Shown: piece after piece, positions 1-11,600 of the stretch
Layout: each line of letters begins with the position of its first letter
Position numbering within the stretch: position 1 is the stretch's first letter
Source of the DNA: Cyanoderma ruficeps
Taxonomy: Eukaryota > Chordata > Aves > Passeriformes > Timaliidae
DNA: 64,000 nt
Direction of reading: 5' to 3'
Assembly (NCBI GenBank): GCA_008694505.1
Contig: VZDJ01004378.1
Span: 14,594,645-14,658,644, forward strand
Notes under the pieces: generated by a model
Seen by the model: the letters and a program-made list of their open reading frames with translations, nothing else
Told to the model about the DNA's origin: nothing
Database searches by the model: none
Translations under genes and position numbers: made by a program

Positions 1-1015
1 ATGACCACTTAGAAATATGAGAAACAGCAATCATTTTGAGATGGGTCTTAGCTATTTCTGAAACTCCACTTTCCACAGACCAACTGGGGATGTGCAAATT
101 CTCTTTTCCCCACTCTCAGCCCAGAGTGAGGGCAGAACACAGTGGTAGACAACCCTAAATTCACTAGCAACATACACATCCCTTCCTGAACAGTTCCTAA
201 GAACAAATAAAGCTATTTCCACTTCCACAGTCCCATTTACAAGCAAGAGACTTCTGATCTCTGACATAATGTTTTAATTCAGTGACACTGAACTCAGTAG
301 CAGACAAACCTATGGACTCACTCAAGGCAGACATCCTTTAGATGGTTGTTTGGGAGCTTGTTTGTTTGGATGATGGTATATTTTAAGGACAGGAACTCAT
401 AATCTAAGAGGTGATAAATACAGAAAAATGAAGAACATGAGGTAGATTAAAATGGTGAAATGAAGCAGGACCAAATTAAATTAAATACAAGTCAGACTTT
501 CCACCTGTTTTGCCACACCTGTCCTGCAGCTGGTAGCACTGAGCATCCTCTATGGAAGGTGGGTTTAAAGGTCACACCATGACTAGGAATGAGTGGGAAT
601 CACAGTATTTATATACATACAGAGTAAGAGAGAGGGAGATGTTGAGGATGTCCTTCTGAGAAACAATCTTTAGAGTTAAGGGACTGTCCAGAGGAGAGAC
701 TTGTTGCCATGTTCTTCCAAGACCCCAGCCTCCTACAGTTTTCACAGGATCTCACACAGCAAACAAAATGGATCCCATGCCAAGATACTGTGATGCCAGA
801 CCTATTCCTTTGAAGCTGGGCATTTCTGAGTTATAATAGAGCTCCTGCTCCAATGGCTCACATTTGATGTAGAGGCTCTGTCCAACCTATAAAAACATCT
901 TCTTGTAAGTGTTACATATTTCCCAAATGTTACTCGTATCATACTTTCTACAAAAATATGTTACCAGAAAGTGCTCTTCTGTGGAGAAGCTAGAAAATCA
1001 GGGATGAGCACAAAC
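1..1015 (-). other. PPM1H: PPM1H intron 9, 5' part
   Basis: This is noncoding sequence between the exon 9 donor (1014-1015) and the window edge. I looked on both strands for the last PPM1H exon and its conserved C-terminus and found none. The few open frames here have no recognisable similarity and no splice context. No repeat was recognised. Confidence 0.8.
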
Positions 1016-1167
1016 CTGTGGGGATCATCAGGGTCACAGTTTGGTAGAAAGTTAGTGACAGCTTCTGCAACTTCTTCATTTAACAGCACATCCCAGAGTC
1101 CATCAGTAGCTAGGATCAGAACATCATCTGGCCCATGCTCGTACTGCAGGAGGTCATAGACTCGCAC
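1016..1167 (-). CDS. PPM1H: PPM1H coding exon 9
   Basis: This 152-base exon encodes 50 residues plus two bases of a split Arg, from [20 protein letters not shown] to [25 protein letters not shown] contains a metal-binding Asp of the PP2C family (ATDG). The acceptor is gttattttcttttag and the donor is CACAG|gtttgt, a weak donor. In mammals the next and last exon encodes about 48 residues with the terminal DDISV motif; it is not found in the first 1015 bases and should lie off the left edge. Confidence 0.96.
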
Positions 1168-4100
1168 CTAAAAGAAAATAACCCAAGAGACATCAATGAA
1201 GGAGGTGATTGTCAGACCTGTTTGTGAAACGTTGCTGGGTTTGGCTGTGAGTTTATCAGGTTCAGCCATGGCACTGGTGGAGTCTGTCTCCGATTCAGCC
1301 CTGCACACAGCAACCCCTCCTGCTGCAGCTCAGCGTGGCTCAGGTGCTAAGCCCAGACAGGATGGATACAAGTGCTCCAAACCCAGGCTCGAAGGCACAG
1401 TGCTGCCTGATGCCAGAAGCACCCGAAGCCTCCCCCACCCAGCAGCCTGGCTTCAGTGCATGAGGCTTCTCCCTATCATTGGCAGGACTAGTCATATGGA
1501 AGCTGAATAATTTATTTGATGAATTTTTGATATTTTTCTAATAAAATATTCACAAATAATTGTTTTCACTATTTGTCCAGATCCATTTAAGTCTGCCAGA
1601 TTGCATGTTTGGAAATGCCTGTGTGACAGCCGGCATTGCATTCACTTTTCTAAACCTGATGCAGCTGCTGCGCTCAAGAGTTTTGCCTGAGCAAGTGAGT
1701 TGTTCCATGAAATGCAGAAAAACTGCTCAGTCACATGCATCTGTAAGGATTTCAGTAGCTGCAGACTGATTCAGGATCTGCACAAAAGTGATTCAAATAC
1801 CCACTGATTTCAACTCATCTGTCTGCAGCCCCAGTCAGGCTGATCACTGCTGGCACCTCTGAACACCCTGCCTTTTAAAACAACTTCCACCATCCTCTCC
1901 CAGAGAGGCTGAGTGGTGGAGGCAGTCACAGTGGGGGTTGCTGTGAGGCCATCGGCTGAGCCAGAATGCAAGCAAAGGCCATAGAAAGTGTTTTAAAATA
2001 AGCCTTTAGTTTGGTGCAACTCCCCTTCCAGCACTTGCTGTACTCCAGTTGAGAAATGCCTGCATTTCCCCGGTTGTGATGGGGAGCCATTAGGAAGCAC
2101 CCACAGAGGACTTTAATTACTCCAGCAACAACCACAGTTTGAAAGAACTGTAACAACCATGGCAAGGCAGACAGGAGGGAAGGATCACCTATACTGAAAT
2201 TCAGAAATGGTGCACTTCATCATGCACCCTGCTCCAGTCCTGGATTCCACTAACATTAGTTAGTCAGGACAAGCACTTGGTGTAGGAAGAAAATATGAGC
2301 TGTTTTATTCTTCCTCATGGTGCACTCTCCCTTTAGGAGCCATGGAACAGGCAATGCATATAAAATGCCTGGACCTTTTAATGTAATTATGCTTTCATGG
2401 GACTTCACCCAGTAACAGAGAAAAAAAAATTAAAAAATCACCTAGATTTCACTGCTAATCCTTACCAGTTTGCCTTTCACTCAAAAGCACAAGAAGGTCA
2501 TTTGTAAAATGTAACCTTCACTTCATTATCTAAGGTAGCGGCTGAATAAGGACTTCAGAGAGGATTAAATTCAAGGCAAGATACTCTCTTCATTAGAGCA
2601 TATCTGCTTATTCACACCAGCACAGCTCTCATCTCAAGCTTATTGCATGGAAATCAGTAGCTGTCATAGTCCCTGTCTCCCAGAATTTAGTTCAGCCTTA
2701 ACAGCCCACAACTTAGTAATCACTGGGGTGTGGAGGGTAAGTTGGCCAACACAACCATCAATACACAGCCACATGTTCTGGTCAGATCCCTTGGGAACCA
2801 GCACACACTTAAGAAAGTATGAGAGTTAATGCTCAGGGATGCACTCAGCACCAAGCCCCTGGCAGGGCTAACCAAGCTTCAAACATCTGTGCTGGGAAAA
2901 GCACATCCCAACTGAGGCAAAAGACACATTACATCACAAGAGCAGCCTAGGTGGAGAAAAAGGCAGGAAAGCAAAACCATATGCATCACTGATTGGAATC
3001 CTCCTGAAATGAACCATTTCGTCTGACTGAGGAGCGGCACTGGGATGGAGAACAAACTTTTCAAAGCTACCTGCAGCCAGCCCATGGGTCAAAATGCAAG
3101 AGCAACATCAAGAAGAGGTCGCTTTACCAAAAATATGTTTTTTTTAGGGGAATAGGAAAAAAAATGCATTCACTGATTTATTATGTAATCTAGGCGGAAG
3201 GGTACTTCCTAAAAGGACAAGCTTTGTGAACTGGGCACCTCCAGCAGAAAGGCGTATGTTGAGAAGAAACTAGCTGTCAGAAGAGATGCAGAGGACAGTG
3301 AGGTGTTAGGCCAGTCCCCAGACTAAGGAAAAGAGAGGGCCAAGGTTACAGGAAACAAGCTCGGGGCAACTGACGTAAAATCGTTGCATACAAGAACCAG
3401 TTGGGCATGCAACAAAACGTTCAATGAAATGCAGTTTTGTTTGCCTTCCAGTTACCTTAAGACCTTTCTTTGTGTCCTGCCTTGGATTTCTTAAATACAG
3501 CTGTAGGTGCCCCTAATATGTTGCTGACAAAAAAAGAGTTAGAGCTGTCCAGTCTATTGCAGGGTCAGGTTATGTTCACAGTCTGCCTTGTCTGTGCAGA
3601 AAGTAACCAGCTCCTAACTCTTCCTTCTTCTGTCAGTACCTTTATTCCAGTTCTTACTTGGGTCAATGAGGGTCTCTTGCAGTAGTGCCCCGTGCCTTCA
3701 GCTGGATTTGGAGCAGCAGAACAGCAGAGCTCCTGGAGGCACACAGGCTGGTCAGCACCACCAGGACATGGGGAACGGAAGCTCAGGCCAGCAGGGCTCA
3801 CTGAACACCCACTCCACACACATCCCACACTGTGCAGCACCCATAGCACACTCCACACTGTACAAAAAAGGTGACAAAGTAAGATATGCCACAGTTTTCA
3901 AGTATGAGGAGACATCCAGGGAATTACCTAAGTGCCTGTAACAGCAACGAGCCCCACAGCCCTTGAAAACTTATGTGACCAAAAGCAGCTCAATGATTGC
4001 AATGAAAATGCTTATTTTGTTTTATTTTTTTAAATTCCAGATTAAACCTTCCCAACGACTGCCTCCTTCCTGTAGCTATGTTTCAGGAAAGAGTGAGGTT

Positions 4101-5570
4101 TAAGCAAAGGTCTGTCTTTGACACAGGTCTGTGCAAAGCTGCTCACACTGCAAAGCAGCACTGCAGAACCCTGTTCCTTCAGGTGACAGTTGGCTGGACA
4201 ATGACTGGCGGTGCAGAGGTCTCCTTAACTGGTGCAGCACCCTTGACATATTTCCTAACAATGCCATCTTGAATCTTCAGTCTTTTCCTTGTGAATTGCT
4301 GCTTCTGCAGCCAGACATCAATCCTGAGAGTGCCCCAAAGATCTTGTGTTCTCAGCCCCCTGTGATGTCCTGAAAGCCCTCTCAGCAACTCCCTCCAGCC
4401 AACCAGCCTCTTCTGTGTGAAGAGTGAGTTTCTCACTCTTTAATCTGTCTGGAGTATCAGGGCAGCCCTGGAAGGAGCCAAGTTTGGTCACCATACTTCT
4501 CCCATCCACTGATGGCTTATTGATGTAAAGCAGCTGACCTGTTAACTAGCTGAACTTGACATTAGCAACCACTAAAATGTAAAAACTGTAAGGAACAAGC
4601 AGAAGAACCTCAGCAGCACAGGCAGACATGAAGCCACAGCAATAAGCACTGGGTTACCCTTATATCCCACAGACAGAATAATACTAGTTAACCTGACTAG
4701 TACTTACAGATCTGCAGACAGGTAACAGTGGATACAAACCACTAGAGCCCACAGTGAGACACGTCTTTCTGAATATGCATTATGCAGTTTGTCAAATAAC
4801 ATCTTTCTTCAATCTAGGTATTTGTTTCTCATATTACACATTACCTATATGCAGTCAAGAGCGCTGAGAAAACTGCTCTGGGCAAGCAATGAACAAACAG
4901 GTGGGCTGGTTTTTGTTTATATTTCAAACAGATCTACCCACTGGACCAACCTTGCCTTTGGCTGCTGCAAAGGACCACAGCAGCCCTGCAAAGGCACTGT
5001 GCCCCATTTGCCAGGTCTGTTTTCAAAAGGCAGCCAACGCAAGTCCCTGCGGCTGGAAAACCATTCACAACAGAGTGACATGTGAGCCTGCAGCCACCTG
5101 AGGTGTTCCTCAGCAGCTGGTCTCGGGGGAATTCCGGCTAAACAGCAGCCTGCATTCACTCCCCTGCACTATTGATCAGCACAGCTACTTCAATAAATTA
5201 AGCCCTTTCTTAATTGTATCGTCCCTTTTATGCACAGTGTTATCCAGTGCAGCTTTCCCTGGCAAATGATGAGATCTTTCAATACTGGTCTCCATGTAAT
5301 TTATATGTAAATAATAAAAAGTGGATCCTAACACTGCTCCCTGCAGCATTCACCAATTAATCTCCTTTTAGCTTTTTACTGCCATCCTTTGTTTCCTGCC
5401 CATTAGCCAATTTCCAGTAGACTGTGCCAACTTTCCACTTTGTGGCTTCATATCTTTTATATTGTATATAAAAGTATATCTTTTATACTGTGATGCATAA
5501 CAGTTTCTCAAATGTTTTCTGAGGAATCAAAGTGCTCATGCAAGAGCATCAACTGCATTTATTATCATTG

Positions 5571-5619
<49 letters not shown>

Positions 5620-8600
5620 TATCTTGTAGGCATAACCTCAAGGACCTGAAGCCACTAAAGTGTGATGTTTGCTTCCTGAAGCCACTTTGACTCCCTTTGA
5701 TCATACTGTACTTCTCTATGTATTTGCCTTACTTGTTCCTTTTAATTCCTGAGGATTTCTCCAGAAGGCAGGCATCAATCTAAAATAGTCTCCTTGGACA
5801 TATTTGTGGAGTTGTCAGAAAGATTTTACTCATACTATGGAGCAACAAAAATTCTTCTTCATTACCTTTTTACCATTTGCTCTGGTGGTTGGCTTTGGGT
5901 TCCTTTCTGGCAAGGGCCAAATGCTGTCATCAGAGCCACATCTTTCTCCACCAAATAGCTGAGCTGCCATTCAAAAAATTTTGGGATGAAACCCTGCTTT
6001 TCGTCTGCAACAAGGTGGCTCTTACTAAGGTTTGAAAAGCAGAATTTCCTGCTGAAAGCTTTCAAATTAACTGTTCCATTATGAAAAATAAATATTTAAT
6101 TCCATGCCAGAGAGCCTCAGCCATGGCTTGCCTGCTTTGTGCTATTCCAGTTCATTATAAAAGGTTCAAATCTCTAGAGCTCACCAACCTGCAGAAGTCC
6201 TCCAAATCTGGTCTCATAACAGCTGAGCCAGTGAATACTGATTACATTTGTCAGTCTTGGCTGCATGACTTTTCCTCCCATAGCCTGGCACTCTGTCAAA
6301 GTATCATTTCACACCGCCCTGAAATTACTATTATATGCCTATTTCTGGATTTAGTCTCATAGATGTTTACCTTTCCTTAAGCTATATTTTGGTGGATATG
6401 GCATACCAGAGCTTTGTCACGCTGGAAGTAAAAGGTTCAGAAAACTCACCACACTGTCCCTTGCTCGAGAAAGGACATTGCAATTATGGCACAGAAACAG
6501 AAGCCAGAGGACTTGGATCTTCCCTCTGTCACGACTCACTCTGTGCCTTAATTTCCTGTGCCTCCCCTTTTCCAGGTCTGGAAACTGCAAATTGCGCTTC
6601 CCTATCTCTATATAAACAATTCACAATCCAATGCTGCACAGAGGCCAAATGTGACTGCTGCCTGACACCCCTGCCTTTGCTTCCAAGTGCCAAGCCTCCC
6701 AGATGGCAGAATAAAGATGTCGTTTCTTAATGCCGGTTTCTGTGCAAGGTGCGCTGCCCATGTTTGGACAGAACAAGTCAGGGAAAAACATGAGGAGTTA
6801 AGCACTGGGGCTCTTTCTGGGAAGAGAGGGAAGAGATGATTAAAAGGAGGTGCAATGGAAAGCAAGTTGGAGCATATGCTACTTCCTAATAATACTCAGG
6901 GTTTTTTTGTCAGTATCTCTAAATTAAGGTGGCTGGTGCTCTGTCTTTCCTCCTCCTACCCTCATACATTTCTGCTGAATTTAGCTGTGAAGAGGCTGTG
7001 GAAACAAAGCCAATTTTGCTTCCCTTTTCTAAAGCAGTTAAGAGATCCTGAAACGTGGCTAGCATGTGAACTGGATGCCACATTCCAGAATTTGAACATG
7101 TATGGACACATTCCCCACAAATCAGAAAAGCCCAAAAGAAGCTTTGGTTTATAGACACAGACGAACACTGCAGCAGCAACTGGCAGAAATGATATTGCTG
7201 GGATGCTGTGCTGCAGCCATTATGTACCCAAGAAGCACTGGGTCTCAGCAAGCCAGAAAGAAAAATAAATAAATAGAATTGCATCATTTTTCTGGCATTA
7301 AACAAATCCATCATAGTGATGAGGGCAGAGCTCCTGCCTGCCTGGCTGAGGAGAACAGGAGCAGGTCTCTAGTGAGGGACACCACACATTCAAAGGGAGA
7401 GAGAGAAACTACACAACTGATAGCAAGGAAACTTGAAGAAGGGGCTGTCCGTAGATCTCCCTCTTTTCTTCAGGGCTGGATTCTCTCAGCACTTTTAAAA
7501 TTTTTATTTTAATAACTGGAATTTTACTATATAGTTTACATATAATAAATATAAATATATATATATAATTTTTTTATCTCTGTTTATAGGCACAGAGGCA
7601 AGAGGGGACCACACCGCCACTCCACAGAGTAAGCCAGATTGCCTTTAGTTGTGGGGTGGAATGTGGTGGTGCATGCCTTCTCCCTGCCCCTCCTGGGGCC
7701 ACACTATGAGCTCAGAAATGTTGTCAGGCCTTGGCCTTGATGAACAGCACCTGGGCTGAGCTCCTCTCAAGCTTATCAGAAACACCATCTGCTCCCAGGA
7801 ACTTGTGCTGTCTAACGAGTTCCTGTGTTGTTTTCAAATAGCCTTGGAAACTTATTCTTCTTACCTGAATAACAACCCAAATGGAACAACATTATAACAA
7901 AGTTATCAAACTTTCAGAGAAAGTTACCACCCAAATTGCAGCCGGAATGGAGAATTACTATGGCTAAAGCCAAATTTCTTGCAACCCTATAAAGAGTGGG
8001 TCCAAGTGAGAGCCTTTGAGTTCTCTTGGACCACAGCAGGCTATGTACATACATACAAACATTACACACATTAGGTCTGTGTACCCACGAGTGTGAATAA
8101 GCTATATCCAAGGTACAGAAATATTGCCCTCTTAGATTCTTAAATATGTTAGATTCATAAGTTAAACCTAAAAGTCAGTTACTGTTGCGCTTACAGTAAA
8201 TTCTATAGAATCTTTTGTTAAATTGTTTAAATTCAGCTATTGATTAAGTGTTGTTAAAACCTTTAGGCCTAAACTGGTCATCAAGTCCGGGAGTAAGTTT
8301 GAAGCTTGTGACTCAACAGGAGGGTCCCCCTTATTCCTTTTTATCCTTACCCTTTCCCTTATCCTTATTCCTTACCCTTAAGCTTTTTTGTCCCCAGCTC
8401 CCACATAGATAATTTTTGGCTGACCTTAGTTTTAGATTGATTGATTTTAGATTTCAGTCCAATTTTTTCTCTGTGTGCTCCAACCACCTAGTAAGTAGTA
8501 GAGTGAACCCTGCCAACAAACTCTGTTGTGCTTTCATTTTAATATTAAATCTCCTTTTGCTGATACTTTTGCTGGTGATTCTTTAAGCAGCCTGAAACAT

Positions 8601-11600
8601 TCATGACAAATCTGCCTTGGAGATGTCCTAAGCAAGGTTAATTTAATAATTTGGTTCCTTCCTAGCAGTATGATGTTGTTTGTGTGTTTTCATTCTCTCA
8701 TACTGCTATAGCAAGCAACAAATTCAAGGTCAAATACTGGGTATGGTTAAAACTTTGGCAGTCCAGTTGACAATGGACAGTTTTCAGCATTTGGGCCATG
8801 GAAGCAAAGCTGCTTGTTTTTGTGCTGTCATCAGATGGTTTGCCTTTGCTTAATATTTTATGAAAAATATGCGACATCTGTTCCTTGACATAGCAACAGG
8901 AATGCAGTTACAGAGGGAGAAAAAAGAGCAAGGCTTGCATGTTCCTTGTTAACAAATACATTTAAATCCCTTCGGAAGGCTTGATATCCTTCACTGCAAG
9001 GTCTCCAGTGGTCAGAAACTGGATGGAATTGCTTGTGATGAGACCATTCAAAATGAAGGAGCAATTCAAAACTACCCCTAACTCGAATACCACATAATCT
9101 CCTCATTACACCATCATCTGGGAATGCACACTGTCATTATTTGGTGTTTGCACAAAACTATCAAAAGAATTAAGAACTGAAGGTTAAGGGGCAGACAGAT
9201 GGAAGCATAAAGTATCCTTCCTGTGTGGCTCTTGGCATTTTCCTGCTTAAGAGTTGATCTGGTATCCTGTGTAATGCAGGATACTGCCCTGCTGTGGAAG
9301 ACATGCCTTCCGCAGTGCATGGATTTACATCTCCTGTGAAGGCAGCATGATCTAGGCCTTGATGGGAGCAGGAGCACATGAAGGTGAAGGAGAGTTGGGC
9401 ATCTGTCACGCTGAATGGCAAGACTATGGGATAACCATGGAACAGGGAGTGAGAAAGAATCAGTGCTCTGCAGGGATGTGGAGCAATCAGAGCTAGAGCA
9501 CACAGCTGGGGAACTTAGAATCTACTAAGAACTTAGTTCCTACTATGTGGATGTTACTATCGTGCTGCACCTTTGGAAAAGGCAGCAATTGTTACCTGGA
9601 CTGGATCACAATCAAACTGGATGATTTGAGAAGAGCAAATAAACACACTAAGTAAATTTATTTCCCACTCACAAATCAGATAGTTAGTTGAACCTTGACT
9701 GTTTTACCTCAGGAGATGAGGACAGGAAAGGTTTGATGTATATATTGGAGTCGTGCACTTTCAGGTCATGGTCTCCCAGTCCCCGGGTCACTCCAATTGT
9801 TGCCATAACCCGAGCCTGGAAATAAAAAAAAACAATGGGACAAAATCTTGTCACATGGACTGTGTCAATAGGGAATGAGATAACATTCCTACTCTGTAAC
9901 TACTATAGTTAGGGATGACTTTCCTTTCCTCTCCCAGAAACTCTAGATTTAACACAGCTAATCAATGTCAAAGCTTTTCACACTCATGCCATCTCCATTT
10001 TTTCTCCTTATTCCAAGATTTGTTTTCATCCACATCCCACTCAGTCACCATCTCGAAGGTACTGGGTCTATAGAAACCTAACCCAGTCACCTCACTGTCC
10101 ACATCAGTCTATGAGAGCATTCCTTCAGCAAATTATACTGTTAATATAGGTTCTATAAAGAAGACAAGGAGCTTAATTTCTCATGTAAGGAATCTGTGGT
10201 ATCTTCCTGTTGCCATATTGTTGTATATTCCCTTTCCCAGGGAAGAGTGGTGAAGGCGACCCCAAATTGCTGAACACACAGGTGACAGCAGCACTAACCA
10301 CAGTGCTCCCTTTTAGGGAGAGTCACTCTACAGCAGGTCTGCAGTTCCCTCACATCTACCACTTCCCTCCCCCAGCACCTTCCTCTGCGATATGAGTGGT
10401 GTCCCAAGAGGTTCTGGGCTCTCCCTCATTAAAGCTGCTCCAAAGACTGACCAGGCATTCAGCCTCCCAGGGAACCCTGCTCTCTGTGCTCGGCAGTTCA
10501 CTTCCCCCAAACTCAAGCTCAGCCACAGCAGCTTCTGAGCAAGGGAGCTCAGCATCACTAAAAGCAAGCAACTGACTCTGAGTCATTTTGCCTCAGTGAT
10601 TCCTGGCTCCACAGGGCCATAAGAAAGTAAATTAAAAAGATGTGCATGAAACATTTTGCAAACAATTATAAACCTAATGAAATTCAGAGATAAGCTGCAG
10701 GTCTGAACCTTGAAAACACGGACTAATTTTGAAGAGTGTCTATTTTTGTATTGAGGTAAGAACCTAATGCAGCAGAGGAGCACTGTTTAGAAACACGGCA
10801 AGCATACCAATATCAGCAAACCGACACCACTGCATCCTTATATTGATCCTACTGCTGCATCCAGCTAAGCTTGCTGGGACCAACACTAACGATCTCACTG
10901 TTCTTAATCACAGAGCTGAAAACAAAGTATAACAAACAGAACAGTGTTTCTCCCTTTCAACTATCAGTCTTCACACGTCAGAAAAATTCAACAGTGAGTT
11001 CACGTACACTAGCTGAAGAAGATAAGGTTAAAAGGTGTTGTACTTTACAAATCCTGCCCTGATCCCTCCTCTTCCTAAATTAGAGTTTTACATCTCAGAG
11101 CACTATTAAATATCTTCCTGCTTTGTTCTAGTTATATTTTACACTGAAACAGGAACATTTAAAGTCAATTACTTACGACAGTCTCACTGTAGCCTATTTA
11201 CAATGAAAGGAAAACAAAAGAAAACTAAACAACATATGACTGCTGTAAAATGCTTATTACTACATTGAGCTCTCCCTACCACCCCCCAGACATGAGACTG
11301 ATTTATGACAAAACCAAGATATTCTTTCAAGCTGTCAAAACGATAAAATAAAGAGATACTGAGTGGAAAACACTGGACTGCCACGGGCTAAACTGAGTGG
11401 TAAACAGCACAGAATTCCTCCTTCCTTTGGTCTGAGGAAAGCAAACGTGCCCACCTTCTTGCCTTCTCCATATATAAGGGGAAACTTCAAGTCATCTTCC
11501 TCAATGGTTTTGTATGCCCTGTGGGGGAGGACAAACAACATTTATGAAGCTTGTACTCAATTAGTGACCCAGTGCCCTGAAATAAGCAGCTGAGACTTCA

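Larger units (their letters stand above)
1168..9707 (-). other. PPM1H: PPM1H intron 8
   Basis: This 8540-base intron holds an ancient CR1/L3-like LINE relic (about 5285-5560) followed by an ATT microsatellite, an AT-rich tract near 7.55 kb and an LTR-like element (about 7722-8608). The stretch 1230-1500 is locally GC-richer but has no CpG-island density. The rest is unremarkable AT-rich intron; no gene, RNA or conserved peptide was recognised on either strand. Confidence 0.75.

Noticed and set aside
6508..6580. MIR-like phrases (cttggatcttccctctg, ctctgtgccttaatttcc)
   Set aside because: They suggest a MIR core with the middle deleted, but the match is too short and gapped to call without a profile search.
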